Part shown: piece after piece, positions 33,973 to 42,719 of the stretch | Numbering within the stretch: the first letter of the stretch is position 1 | Layout of the letters: each line of letters begins with the position of its first letter | Source: Nonomuraea dietziae | Lineage (GTDB): Bacteria; Actinomycetota; Actinomycetes; Streptosporangiales; Streptosporangiaceae | Length of the DNA stretch: 64,000 nt | Assembly: GCF_014195505.1 (NCBI RefSeq) | Contig: NZ_JACIBV010000001.1 | Coordinates: 5,146,001 to 5,210,000 of the forward strand | Reading direction: 5' to 3' | Notes under the pieces: generated by a model | Database searches by the model: none | Told to the model about the DNA's origin: nothing | The model's input: the letters and a program-made list of their open reading frames with translations, nothing else | Made by a program: the position numbers and the translations under genes

Positions 33973-35604
33973 TCAGAGCTGGAAGGCCGTCGGGAGCGGC
34001 ACCACCTTCGCGGCGTTGACGTTGAGCTCGATGACGTTGGTGGCGAGCACCATCGACTGGCGTTCGGTGAGGAAGCGCTCCACATGCGGCTGGCGCTGGT
34101 GGTCGACGTAGGCGACCTCGTCGCGGTAGAGCTCGTAGACGATGCGCTGCAGCGGGGCCGACTTCACCGCGTGGCAGGCGTAGATCAGCGTGTCGGGCTC
34201 GCCTCGCCGTACGGCGTCGACGGTCTCCTCCGCCAGCCTGTCGAAGGCGTCGCCGGAGCCGTCCATGATCGTGAAGACGGTCAGCAGGCCGTAGATGTTC
34301 GGCGAGGGGCGGGAGGAGCCGACGGGGGCGGGCACGGTCTGGGCCCCCGTGTTGCCGCCGAAGAGGGGGTGCTCCGCGCCGGGGCGGTTGTCGGCGCCCG
34401 GGTAGATCTCCGCGCCGGGGTAGAGGGAGCCGGTGCCCGGCATGCCGTACTCGGGCTCCCTCGCGGCATCTCTGGGGCCTCTGCCGTAGCCGTGGGAGGT
34501 CGCCAGGCCCTCGGGCACGCCGAACATGCCGGTCTCGGGCGCCACCTGGGGAGCCTGCGGCTGCGGGATGCCGTGGGGGCCGGTCTGCGGGCCCATGGCC
34601 TGGTGGGCACCCGTGTGGAAGCCGTTGCTCTGGGGCCCGCCGTGCTGGCTCTGGGCCGGGCTGTTGTGGGGCAGGGGCGCGTCTGCGCCGTTGGCGGACA
34701 TGACGTAGCCGGTGGCGGGGCCGGCGGAGAAGGCGTCGGAGGGTGGCGACATGCGGGCGGCGTAGTCGATCTCCTGCTCGCCGGCTCGGTACTCGGCCAC
34801 CAGATCACCCAGACCCGACCTGCGGGGCTGGACGGCGGGCGCCTGGGCAGGCGCCTGGGCGGGCTCCTGAACGGCCCTGCGCCCCGACGGGCGCGTGTCC
34901 CACTGCTCGTCCTCGATCTCGTCCTCGTCGTCGTAGGGCGCGAGCGGGCGCAGCACGGTGTACCAGACAGCGGCGGCGGCGACCAGGAGCAGCGCGACGG
35001 TGAAGACCGCCGGCACGCTGAAGCGCACGGCGCCCACGAGCGCGATGCCGCTGGGCGCGATCACCAGGGCGGCGTGCATGTTGTCGGTGTCGTACTCGTC
35101 GCCGCTGCGCCAGCGCAGGCCCGCCACGACCAGGCAGCCCAGCATGGCAAGCCCCACCAGGGCGTGCACGCCCGTCAGGACGGACCTCGCCACCAGGCCC
35201 CAGTGGCCGGCCGAGGGCAGCGTCTCCTGCGCGAACTTCGCCTCGTCGAGGATCGGGTCGAGGATGATGATGTAGGTGGCGACGATGGTGACGGCGCTGC
35301 CGAGCAGCCAGGTGGCGAAGCTCGTCCTGCCCTTCTCGGCGAGCAGCTGGATCAGGCCGATGGCCAGCCAGAGCGGGGCGAGCAGGGCGCCGAACAGCTG
35401 GTAGAGCCTGAAGGTGAGAGCGCCGAACGACGTGACGCCACCCAGGCCGATCACAGCCAGTGACACGCACAGCGCGACCGCCGCGACCGTCCAGGCGATC
35501 AACCAGCCTTCGCGCTCTTCCTGGAGGCGGCGCACCAGGGCGTACGCGGCGATCCCTGCGAGCAGAGCGCCGGCGAACGCGATCACTGCGACGAGGAGTT
35601 CCAT
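33973..35604 (-). CDS. Multi-helix membrane protein with C-terminal ABM-like domain
   Basis: A 543-residue protein with seven N-terminal helices (first MELLVAVIAFAGALLAGIAA, last FTVALLLVAAAAVWYTVL), a proline/glycine/glutamine-rich cytoplasmic linker of about 240 residues, and a 100-residue C-terminal domain (IYGLLTVFTIMDGSGDAFDR to TNVIELNVNAAKVVPL) of the antibiotic-biosynthesis-monooxygenase-like fold. ABM domains are usually small stress or heme-related oxygenases. Start is ATG 35604 or 35628. The gene is beside bldN. An association with heme or cofactor handling near the hem genes is only a guess. Confidence 0.7.
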   Translation of the reverse strand: MELLVAVIAFAGALLAGIAAYALVRRLQEEREGWLIAWTVAAVALCVSLAVIGLGGVTSFGALTFRLYQLFGALLAPLWLAIGLIQLLAEKGRTSFATWLLGSAVTIVATYIIILDPILDEAKFAQETLPSAGHWGLVARSVLTGVHALVGLAMLGCLVVAGLRWRSGDEYDTDNMHAALVIAPSGIALVGAVRFSVPAVFTVALLLVAAAAVWYTVLRPLAPYDDEDEIEDEQWDTRPSGRRAVQEPAQAPAQAPAVQPRRSGLGDLVAEYRAGEQEIDYAARMSPPSDAFSAGPATGYVMSANGADAPLPHNSPAQSQHGGPQSNGFHTGAHQAMGPQTGPHGIPQPQAPQVAPETGMFGVPEGLATSHGYGRGPRDAAREPEYGMPGTGSLYPGAEIYPGADNRPGAEHPLFGGNTGAQTVPAPVGSSRPSPNIYGLLTVFTIMDGSGDAFDRLAEETVDAVRRGEPDTLIYACHAVKSAPLQRIVYELYRDEVAYVDHQRQPHVERFLTERQSMVLATNVIELNVNAAKVVPLPTAFQL

Positions 35605-35784
35605 GGTGCCCCCAATGCTGCCGGACATCACCTCCCAACCGGTAGCCGAAGAGGGAAGCTGGTTGGTCCACACGGTATCCGCCGGTTACAGGTAGTCATG
35701 CCGCGCCCAGTGTGGATTGTGGAATTTCCAGTTGATTTCTAGAGTGTTCGAGCACGCCGCACCCCTTACCCCTAGGGATACCGG

Positions 35785-36435
35785 ATGCCTGAATCGTGGT
35801 CGTTCGCCGGGCTACTTCCTCCAGCGGCCGTTGGAGGAGCACGGACGAGCGAGCTTGCCGTGCGCGAAGACGCCCAGGAGGCGGAGTGCGGTGAGCTGCG
35901 CGCGCTGGTCCTGCGGGCGAAAGCCGGCGACAGCGACGCCTTCGGAACGCTCTACGACCGCTATCTGGACCTCGTCTACCGCTACATCTACTTCAGGGTC
36001 GGTTCTCATCCCCTCGCCGAGGATCTCACCAGCGAGACCTTCCTCCGCGCTCTTCGCCGGATCGGCGACTTCACCTGGCAGGGCCGTGACTTCGGCGCGT
36101 GGCTCGTGACCATCGCGCGGAACCTGGTCGCCGACCATTTCAAGTCAGGCCGGTACCGCCTGGAGGTCTCGACCGCCGAGGTGCTGGACGTGCCGCTCGA
36201 AGGGGCGCACATCCCGGAGAACGCCGTCGTCACGGCGATCATCAACGACCGCGTGCTGCGAGCCGTCAGGGATCTCAATCCCGAGCAGCAGGAGTGCGTG
36301 GTGCTGAGGTTCCTGCACGGCCTGTCACTCGCGGAGACCGCACTGATCATGGGGAAGAAGAGTGGAGCGATCAAAGCGCTGCAGTTCCGTGCGATTCGAT
36401 CGCTGGCCAGGGCCCTCAAGCCCGATCTGGCGTAA
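35785..36435 (+). CDS. bldN: ECF sigma factor, BldN type
   Basis: A 216-residue extracytoplasmic-function sigma factor. Region 2 is near residues 50-115 (DAFGTLYDRYLDLVYRYIYF, LTSETFLRALRRIGDFTWQG, DFGAWLVTIARNLVADHFKS) and region 4 near residues 155-210 (LNPEQQECVVLRFLHGLSLA). These match Streptomyces BldN closely. The N-terminal extension is about 45 residues, shorter than the processed pro-sequence I recall for S. coelicolor BldN, so proteolytic activation may differ. The next gene is rsbN, 71 bases away on the same strand. BldN controls aerial-hypha structural genes and bldM in streptomycetes. Confidence 0.9.
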   Translation: MPESWSFAGLLPPAAVGGARTSELAVREDAQEAECGELRALVLRAKAGDSDAFGTLYDRYLDLVYRYIYFRVGSHPLAEDLTSETFLRALRRIGDFTWQGRDFGAWLVTIARNLVADHFKSGRYRLEVSTAEVLDVPLEGAHIPENAVVTAIINDRVLRAVRDLNPEQQECVVLRFLHGLSLAETALIMGKKSGAIKALQFRAIRSLARALKPDLA

Positions 36436-36506
36436 CCTCACCCGGCGGCAGGTCGTTAGGCAAGTATCACCAACAGATCATCATCCGGGGGCGGCAGGGA
36501 GCGTTC

Positions 36507-37157
36507 ATGGGTAGGTCGCGGCAACGGCGCCATGATGACCTTCTGCGCCAACTCACCGACCTGGGGGACAACCTCCCGCTGGGCCCGGGTCCCGATCCGG
36601 CGTTCAGAGCGAGGCTGCGCGAGACCCTCATGGCCGAGTCCTTCGCCGCGCCCGTCCCGGAACGGCGTGGGCAACGGCGCAGGCAGGGGCGATGGCAGCG
36701 GCAATGGCAGGGGCGATGGCTGGCCCCCGCCCTGTCGGCGGGCATGGCGCTGGTGATGGTGCTGTCCGTCATGGTGACCTCCAGAGCGGTGCCTGGCGAC
36801 ATGCTCTACCCGCTCAAGCGGGCCGCCGAGGGCGCGATCAGCGAGCTCAACCCCGACAAGGCCGGGGGCGAGCTGGAGGCCGCCGCGCAGCGGGCGGAGG
36901 AGCTCAGGGCGCTGCTCGACGCGGGCGGGGGCGGCCCGCACGTCGGCGCCACCCTCCAGGAGATGGAGGCGAGCACGCGCTCGGCCATGGAGCGGCTGGA
37001 CAGAGCGGCCCCTCGCGACCAGGAGAAGATCAACCAGTTCGTCGAGGAGCAGCACAAGGCGGTCGATCCCATGCTGGAGCGGCTCAACGACGTGGATCAG
37101 GAGCAGGCCAGCGGCTACCTCGACTACATCGACGGCCTCAGGCTGCCGCCTGGCTAG
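36507..37157 (+). CDS. rsbN: Anti-sigma factor RsbN-like (DUF5667)
   Basis: A 216-residue single-pass membrane protein. The cytoplasmic N-terminus (DDLLRQLTDLGDNLPLGPGP onward) would bind BldN; a helix near residues 73-90 (PALSAGMALVMVLSVMVTSR) is followed by the DUF5667 extracellular domain starting AVPGDMLYPLKRAAEGA. The N-terminal linker is arginine/glutamine-rich repeats (RRGQRRRQGRWQRQWQ). I chose ATG 36507 after GGGAG. Position right after bldN matches the Streptomyces bldN-rsbN pair. Confidence 0.83.
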   Translation: MGRSRQRRHDDLLRQLTDLGDNLPLGPGPDPAFRARLRETLMAESFAAPVPERRGQRRRQGRWQRQWQGRWLAPALSAGMALVMVLSVMVTSRAVPGDMLYPLKRAAEGAISELNPDKAGGELEAAAQRAEELRALLDAGGGGPHVGATLQEMEASTRSAMERLDRAAPRDQEKINQFVEEQHKAVDPMLERLNDVDQEQASGYLDYIDGLRLPPG

Positions 37158-37216
37158 CCGCGCGTACGACGCGGAGCGCGGGCTTCGGTAACGTGTGCCG
37201 GTTAAGCTGTCAGGCT

Positions 37217-38089
37217 ATGAGGCGGCTACTTCGACGGCAACGTGCGACCGAGGCGGAGATGGCCGGAGAGGTGGCGGCAGCCGCCGCCGTGGCCACGCTC
37301 CCCGCCGATCCCGACCTCCAGGCCGCCGCCTTCTTCGACGTGGACAACACGATGATGCGCGGCGCCTCCATCTACCACTTCGCGAGGGGCCTTGCCACCC
37401 GCGGCATGTTCACCTCGTCCGACCTGATGAAGTTCGCCGTCGGCCAGGCGGTCTTCCGCCTGCGCGGCAACGAGAACCCCGAGCACATCGCGGTGGCGAG
37501 GGAGACGGCTCTCGCGTTCGTCGCCGGCAGCAAGGTCGAGGACGTCGTACGGCTCGGCGAGGAGATCTACGACGAGGAGATGTCCGACCGCATCTGGTCC
37601 GGCACCCGCGCCCTCGCCCAGTCCCACCTCGACGCGGGGCAGCGCGTCTGGCTGGTCACCGCCACCCCCGTCGAGCTGGCGAGGGTCATCGCGCAGCGGC
37701 TCGGGCTGACCGGCGCGCTCGGCACCGTCGCCGAGTCACGCGACGGGGTCTACACCGGCAGCCTGGTCGGCGACCTGCTGCACGGCCCCGCCAAGGCGGA
37801 GGCGGTGCGCGCGCTGGCCCGGCGTGAGGGCCTCGACCTCACCCGTTGCACCGCCTACAGCGACTCGGCCAACGACTTGCCGATGCTCTCGCTCGTCGGG
37901 CACGCGGTGGCGATCAATCCCGATTCGGAGCTGCGCGAGCACGCGAAGAAGCACGGGTGGCCGATCCGCGACTACCGCACGGGGCGCAAGGCCACGCTGA
38001 CCGCGCTGCCGATCGCGGCGGGGCTGGGCGCGGTGGCGGGCGGCATCGCCGCCGGCATCGCCCTCCGCCGCCACTACCGCTCCACCTGA
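37217..38089 (+). CDS. HAD-IB family phosphatase (SerB-like)
   Basis: A 290-residue HAD hydrolase. Motif I is AAFFDVDNTMMRG near residue 38, motif II VWLVTATPVEL, motif III the lysine in GPAKAEAVR, and motif IV YSDSANDLPMLSLVG. A C-terminal hydrophobic helix (LPIAAGLGAVAGGIAAGIAL) suggests membrane attachment. It starts at ATG 37217 and is the last plus-strand gene before a convergent hydrolase. In mycobacteria a similar gene (serB1) holds this place near the hem cluster. The substrate is not evident: phosphoserine and phospholipid headgroups are both handled by relatives. Confidence 0.88.
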   Translation: MRRLLRRQRATEAEMAGEVAAAAAVATLPADPDLQAAAFFDVDNTMMRGASIYHFARGLATRGMFTSSDLMKFAVGQAVFRLRGNENPEHIAVARETALAFVAGSKVEDVVRLGEEIYDEEMSDRIWSGTRALAQSHLDAGQRVWLVTATPVELARVIAQRLGLTGALGTVAESRDGVYTGSLVGDLLHGPAKAEAVRALARREGLDLTRCTAYSDSANDLPMLSLVGHAVAINPDSELREHAKKHGWPIRDYRTGRKATLTALPIAAGLGAVAGGIAAGIALRRHYRST

Positions 38090-38108
38090 CGGCCGGGGTT
38101 CCGCCGTC
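38088..38108. terminator. Hairpin between convergent HAD phosphatase and hydrolase genes
   Basis: GACGGC (38088-38093) pairs with GCCGTC (38103-38108) in the 38-base gap between two convergent genes, starting within the HAD stop codon. A bidirectional terminator is plausible, but the stem is short and no T-tract is present. Confidence 0.4.
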
Positions 38109-38127
38109 GGGCCACGGCTCCAGGCTC

Positions 38128-39090
38128 TCAGCTTGCCTGCCCGCACCGCTCCAGCAGCGCGGACAGCTCGGCGCTGACCACCGAGGGGCGCTCCAGCGCC
38201 AGCATGTGCCCCGCCCCCCGCACCACGACAAGCCGGGCGGACGGCAGCGCCTCGGCGATCCTGTGGCTGTGGACGAGCGGGGTGAGACGGTCGTGCTCGC
38301 CGACCATGACCAGTGTGGGCACCTCGCCGAGCGCGGACAGCGCCGCGAGCTTGTCGTGGACGGCCATGCCGTGGAAGAAGCCCGCCATCACCGCGGCGGG
38401 CGTGGCCGCGACCATGCGGTTGACGAAGCGGAGGTGCTCGGCGCTGGGGCCGAAGGCCATGTAGCGGGTCAGGGGCAGCGTGGTGACCGGAGTGATCAGC
38501 GGGTCTCTGAGCGCGCCCATGACGCGCGGGGTCACCCTCGGCGCGAGCCTGCCGAACAGCCCCGGCAGGCCGTAGGTGCTCTCGGCCAGCCGCCCGGACG
38601 ACGTGCTGACCAGCGCCGCGCCGGCGATGCGCGAGCCGAACAGCTCAGGACGGGCGGCGGCCAGCCCCATCACCGTCATCCCGCCCATCGAGTGCCCGAC
38701 CACAACCACGGGCAACCCTGGCGGCACCACGGAGGAGATCACGGCGTGCAGGTCCTCGCCGAGCTGCTCGATCGTGCAGCAGTCGGGAGGACCGGCGGTC
38801 GAGTCGCCGTGGCCCCGCTGGTCGTATGAGACGAGCATGGCCCTGCCCGCCAGCGCCTCGCGCTGGAAGTGCCACGAGTGGCGGTTGAGCGCCCAGCCGT
38901 GGGCGAACACCACGGCGCAGGTGAGCGACTCGGGCTCGTCCACCTCGACGGCCAGCCGTAGGCCGTCGGGGGTGGTGACGGTCAGGGCGCGCCCGCGCAG
39001 CGGCTGGGGCACGGGGGCCCTCCGCACGCGGGCCGCGGCCCCGACGGCCACACCTGCCAGCACCCCCGCGGCGACCTTCCACGCTGTCAT
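38128..39090 (-). CDS. Alpha/beta hydrolase
   Basis: A 320-residue alpha/beta-hydrolase beginning MTAWKVAAGVLAGVAVGAAA, a hydrophobic N-terminus that could be a membrane anchor. The oxyanion region VVFAHGWALNRHSW, nucleophile elbow VVVGHSMGGMTVMG, an acidic residue in MVGEHDRLTPL and a histidine in VRGAGHMLALERP give a complete catalytic triad. The frame could extend to 39648 but that only runs antisense through the LCP gene. Substrate unknown; lipase or epoxide/ester hydrolase relatives abound. Confidence 0.83.
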   Translation of the reverse strand: MTAWKVAAGVLAGVAVGAAARVRRAPVPQPLRGRALTVTTPDGLRLAVEVDEPESLTCAVVFAHGWALNRHSWHFQREALAGRAMLVSYDQRGHGDSTAGPPDCCTIEQLGEDLHAVISSVVPPGLPVVVVGHSMGGMTVMGLAAARPELFGSRIAGAALVSTSSGRLAESTYGLPGLFGRLAPRVTPRVMGALRDPLITPVTTLPLTRYMAFGPSAEHLRFVNRMVAATPAAVMAGFFHGMAVHDKLAALSALGEVPTLVMVGEHDRLTPLVHSHRIAEALPSARLVVVRGAGHMLALERPSVVSAELSALLERCGQAS

Positions 39091-39116
39091 GTCGCCGACG
39101 ATAACTCTTGCTGGAC

Positions 39117-40160
39117 TTATCGTCCAATAGGCTGGTCGTCGGCGAGCTTCCCGAACAGCCGATCGGCGTCGGGCTGTTTCCACGCGAGCCGGTTGTGGTC
39201 GCGGGGGTACGGGATCGCCGGCACGGTGTGGAAGGAGACCTTGGCGTCCGCCATGCCCCTCGCGATGGCGGACATCTCCCTCACCCCCAGCCCTTCGTCG
39301 GTGATGACCGACTTGTTCGCGGCCTCGATGAAGGCGCCGATGCGCGTGGGATCGCTCCTGACCTTCCGCACGAGGGAGGTGAGCAGTTCCTGCTGTCGCT
39401 CGATGCGCTGCAGGTCGCTGCCGTGACCGTAGGCGCGCAGCCTGAAGTAGCCGAGCGCCTGCTCCCCGTCGAGCTCGTGGACGCCCGCGGGAAGCTTCAG
39501 CTTCGACTTGGGGTCGTCGATCGGTTTCGGCACCTCCACGCGGACTGTCCCGACCGCGTCGACGAGCTCCTTGAACCCGGCGAAGTCGACCTGGACGGCG
39601 TGGTCGATCCTGAGGCGGGTGAGGCTCTCCATGGCCTTCCACGTGCACTGGAGACCGCCCTTGTTGAGCGTGGCATTGATCATCATCACCCCGCCCTGCT
39701 GTCCGCCGCAGGCCGGGACCTTCACCATGGAGTCGCGCGGGACGTTCACGGCCGCCGCCGACTTCCCGTCGGCCGACAGGTGCAGCAGGATCAGCGTGTC
39801 CGCCCTGGCTCCCGCGTTGTACCTCGCTTCGGCCGGGCCGTACTTGGCGTTGCCCTCCCCGTGGCGGGTGTCGGAGCCGATGAGCAGCACGTTGAGCGCC
39901 TGGTTCGCCTTGGCGGGGCGTGCCCCCGCCGGTGCGGGCACCGTACGGCCCGACAGCGTCTGCTGGCCGCCGACCAGCACGATCGGCACGGCGACCGCGG
40001 CCGCCGTGGCGGCGGCGGCCAGGCCCAGCATCGGCCAGCCGCCCAGCCTGAGCCTGCGGCGCGGCGAGTCCTGGTAGCGGTGGCGCTGGCGGGCCAGCGA
40101 CGCGGGCGGCTCGTGCTCCAGCTCGTGCCCGAGGTCGCGGAGCATCCTCAGATCGTCCAT
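39117..40160 (-). CDS. LCP-family protein with sigma-partner-like N-terminus
   Basis: A 347-residue LytR-CpsA-Psr enzyme: helix near residues 45-65 (MLGLAAAATAAAVAVPIVLV) and an extracellular LCP domain with NVLLIGSDTRHGEG, RADTLILLHLSADG, NVPRDSMV and FRLRAYGHGSDLQRIERQQE. LCP proteins attach glycopolymers to peptidoglycan. The cytoplasmic N-terminus (MDDLRMLRDLGHELEHEPPA) resembles that of CU044_5270 proteins that pair with sigma factors. It begins at ATG 40160 (AGGAGG seven bases upstream), three bases downstream of the sigma factor stop; a GTG at 40166 is possible. So a cell-wall enzyme appears wired to its own sigma factor. Confidence 0.83.
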   Translation of the reverse strand: MDDLRMLRDLGHELEHEPPASLARQRHRYQDSPRRRLRLGGWPMLGLAAAATAAAVAVPIVLVGGQQTLSGRTVPAPAGARPAKANQALNVLLIGSDTRHGEGNAKYGPAEARYNAGARADTLILLHLSADGKSAAAVNVPRDSMVKVPACGGQQGGVMMINATLNKGGLQCTWKAMESLTRLRIDHAVQVDFAGFKELVDAVGTVRVEVPKPIDDPKSKLKLPAGVHELDGEQALGYFRLRAYGHGSDLQRIERQQELLTSLVRKVRSDPTRIGAFIEAANKSVITDEGLGVREMSAIARGMADAKVSFHTVPAIPYPRDHNRLAWKQPDADRLFGKLADDQPIGR

Positions 40161-40162
40161 GG

Positions 40163-40783
40163 TCACTCCTCCTCGTTCATCGGGTTGGTGTCGCCGAGGG
40201 CCGCGCGCACCTTCTTGCGGGCCCTGTTCAGCCGGGAGCGCACGGTCCCGACGGGGATGGACAGCGCCCGCGCGACCTCCTCGTAGGACAGGTCGCCCCA
40301 GGCGACCAGCAGCAGCACGTCCCTGTCTCTCGCGGGCAGCGCGGCGAGGGCGGCTGCCAGCTGCGGCCTGGCGGCCCGCGCCGTCATGCCCGTCACGACG
40401 CGCTCCACGTGTGACTCCGACACCCCGTCGTGCGGGGCGCGCAGCAGCGCCCTGTACCGGGCCGCCTCACTGCGGTGATGGCGAGACAGGAGCTTGGTGA
40501 CGATCCCGAACAGCCACGGCCTCGCGTCCGTGTAGGCGGGGTCGTAGCTCTTGCGCTTCGCGAACGCGATCAGGAACGTCTCACCGACCAGGTCCTCGGC
40601 CGGTTCGGGTCCCAGACGTTTGGAGACGTAGCGGTAGAGCATCGCCGAATAGCGGTCGAACAGCTCGGCGAACTGCTCGGGGTCGATCAGGGAACTTCGG
40701 ATCAGCTCGTCGTCCCTGACTCGGACGTGGGTTGGCGCGGTCAACAGGCCGCCCCCTTCGAAGGCATCAACGTGGTCCCCCAC
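40163..40783 (-). CDS. ECF RNA polymerase sigma factor
   Basis: A 206-residue ECF sigma factor. Region 2 is visible as FAELFDRYSAMLYRYVSKRL and DLVGETFLIAFAKRKSYDP, with WLFGIVTKLLSRHHRSEAAR; region 4 as LPARDRDVLLLVAWGDLSYE and ALSIPVGTVRSRLNRARKKV. It is followed directly by the LCP protein, whose N-terminus resembles membrane sigma partners. Likely a cell-envelope regulator. The two genes have the same design as 51505-53155. Confidence 0.9.
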   Translation of the reverse strand: MGDHVDAFEGGGLLTAPTHVRVRDDELIRSSLIDPEQFAELFDRYSAMLYRYVSKRLGPEPAEDLVGETFLIAFAKRKSYDPAYTDARPWLFGIVTKLLSRHHRSEAARYRALLRAPHDGVSESHVERVVTGMTARAARPQLAAALAALPARDRDVLLLVAWGDLSYEEVARALSIPVGTVRSRLNRARKKVRAALGDTNPMNEEE

Positions 40784-40831
40784 ATCTCTCCCTCAGCGGG
40801 GATCCGGGTTCACGCTGTGCCGTACGGCAGG

Positions 40832-41722
40832 TCAGAAGAAGGCGTGCCCGCGCCGCAGGCGAAGGGAGGTGAGCAGCTGCTGGACCGACTCGCGCACGTG
40901 GTCGGTGAGCTCGAAGACGAGCATCGGGTCGTCGGCCGCGGAGGCGTCGTAGCTGTCGGTGCGGATCGGCTCACCGAACTCGATCATCCACTTGGACGGC
41001 AGCGGCACCAGGCCGAGCGGCCCCAGCCACGGGAAGAACGGCGTGATCGGCAGGTACGGCAGGCCGAGCACGCGCGCCAGATGGCGCAGGTCGCCGATCT
41101 TCGGGTAGATCTCCTCGGCCCCGACGATGGCCGTCGGCACGATGGGCACGCCCGCGCGGATGGCCGAGGCGACGAAGCCGCCCCTGCCGAAGCGCTGCAG
41201 CCGGTACCGCTCGGAGAACGGCTTGCCGACCCCCTTGAACCCCTCGGGGAAGACGCCGACGAGCTCACCCTTGCGCAGCAGCCTGTCGGCGTCGTCGCGG
41301 CAGGCCAGCGTGTGCCCCGTCTTGCGCGAAAGGTGGCCGAGGACCGGCAGCTTGTAGACCAGGTCGGCGCCGAGCAGGCGCAGCGCGCGGCCCGCCTCGT
41401 CGTGCACGGCCACCTGCATCATCAGCGCGTCGACAGGCAGCGTGCCCGAGTGGTTGGCGACGATCAGGGCGCCGCTGTCGGAGGGGATGTTGCCTAGGGC
41501 GAGGGTCTCGACGCGGAACCAGTGCCTGTAGAGAGGCCTGATGAGCTCGAGCAGCACCTTGTCGGTGAGCTCGGCGTCGTAGCCGAACTCGTCGACCTCG
41601 TACTCGCCGGCGATGCGGCGACGGAGGAAGGCCAGCAGGGTCGCGAGGGAGTCTTCGGGCGCGGAGTAGGAGGGCGCCTCGGTGATGGGAATCACTCTGC
41701 GCTCTTCGGGAGAGGCGCTCAT
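40832..41722 (-). CDS. Lysophospholipid acyltransferase family protein
   Basis: A 296-residue PlsC-like acyltransferase. The active site appears as ALIVANHSGTLPVDALMM near residue 100; the spacing between His and Asp is longer than the canonical H-x4-D but occurs in this actinobacterial subfamily. VGVFPEGFKGVGKPFSERYR is the substrate-binding block. It starts at ATG 41722, overlapping the epimerase stop (ATGA). The pairing of epimerase and acyltransferase next to bS22 and the HTH gene recalls Rv0501-Rv0502 of M. tuberculosis. Membrane lipid remodelling is the likely process. Confidence 0.85.
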   Translation of the reverse strand: MSASPEERRVIPITEAPSYSAPEDSLATLLAFLRRRIAGEYEVDEFGYDAELTDKVLLELIRPLYRHWFRVETLALGNIPSDSGALIVANHSGTLPVDALMMQVAVHDEAGRALRLLGADLVYKLPVLGHLSRKTGHTLACRDDADRLLRKGELVGVFPEGFKGVGKPFSERYRLQRFGRGGFVASAIRAGVPIVPTAIVGAEEIYPKIGDLRHLARVLGLPYLPITPFFPWLGPLGLVPLPSKWMIEFGEPIRTDSYDASAADDPMLVFELTDHVRESVQQLLTSLRLRRGHAFF

Positions 41723-42699
41723 GTCCTGACACCTTTCCTCGAACGCAGGAAGTCGTCGAAGGCCGCCGCGGTGGTGAACTTCGGCTTCCAGCCCAGCTCG
41801 GCGAAGAGCTTGGAGCAGTCGACCGCCCTGCCGTGGCACAGCAGGCGCAGTTGCTCGGGCGAGAAGTCGACCAGGCCCGCGCTGCGGGCCGCCTCACCGA
41901 GCAGGCGGAAGGCAGGCGAGAACAGCGGAAGGGCCAGGGCTCCCGCTCTCCTGGCGCACTGCGACAGCAGCAGCACGCCGTCCCCGGCCACGTTGTACGT
42001 GCCGGGGTGGTCCTCCAACGCCATCCGCCGCAGCACCTCGACCGCGTCGTCCTCGTGGACGTACTGCAGGCGAGGGTCGAAACCGAACACCGTCGGCAGG
42101 ACGGGCTGGCTGAAGTAGCGCGTCAGCGGTGAGTCGACGCCGGGGCCCATGAAGTTGGCGAAGCGCAGCATCGACACCGTCAAGTCGGGGCGGCGGCGCG
42201 CGAAGCCCCGGACATAGCCTTCGACCTCGGCCGCGTCCTTGGCATAGCCGTGGGACGGGCTGTCGTGAGGTTCGACGTCCTCGGTGAACACCGCGGGATC
42301 CATCGGCGACGAACCGTAGATCGCGGTGGTGGAACGAACCACCACGCGACGAACCGTCGCCGACCGCTGACAGGCACCGAGCAACTGCATGGTGCCGATC
42401 ACGTTGTGCTCTTTCATGGAGGCCCTGCCCGCGCTCCGGGAGGGAGCGCTGACGAGACTCATGTGCACAACGATGTCGATGTCCGCAGCCGCGATCACCT
42501 GAGCGATGTCGGGGCTGCGTAGATCCACCCGGACGAACTCCGTCCGGCCGAGGGAGATGCCGCCTTCTCTGGTCAGAGAGGGGGGCGGCACGGTGTCCAC
42601 TCCGATGACGCGGCTGATGCCCGGGTCTGCCGCGAGAACGCTCGCCACCCGGGCGCCGATGTGGCGCGAGACCCCGGTGACAAGCACGGTGTGGGTCAT
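41719..42699 (-). CDS. NAD-dependent epimerase/dehydratase family protein
   Basis: An extended short-chain dehydrogenase of 326 residues. The N-terminal VLVTGVSRHIGARVASVLAA gives the nucleotide-binding glycine motif, IDIVVHMSLVSAPSRSAGRA the mid-region, and the YxxxK active-site pair is in SHGYAKDAAEVEGYVRG. It is coupled to the acyltransferase downstream. A GalE-like sugar-nucleotide epimerase is possible, but this branch often lacks proven activity. The gap to bS22 upstream is only about 20 bases, so it may share its transcript. Confidence 0.87.
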   Translation of the reverse strand: MTHTVLVTGVSRHIGARVASVLAADPGISRVIGVDTVPPPSLTREGGISLGRTEFVRVDLRSPDIAQVIAAADIDIVVHMSLVSAPSRSAGRASMKEHNVIGTMQLLGACQRSATVRRVVVRSTTAIYGSSPMDPAVFTEDVEPHDSPSHGYAKDAAEVEGYVRGFARRRPDLTVSMLRFANFMGPGVDSPLTRYFSQPVLPTVFGFDPRLQYVHEDDAVEVLRRMALEDHPGTYNVAGDGVLLLSQCARRAGALALPLFSPAFRLLGEAARSAGLVDFSPEQLRLLCHGRAVDCSKLFAELGWKPKFTTAAAFDDFLRSRKGVRT

Positions 42700-42719
42700 C
42701 GGCGCCTCACAGACTGCGT

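Noticed and set aside
38128..39648. A 506-codon reading of the hydrolase gene
   Set aside because: The first 186 codons are antisense to the LCP gene and lack hydrolase features; ATG 39090 is used instead.
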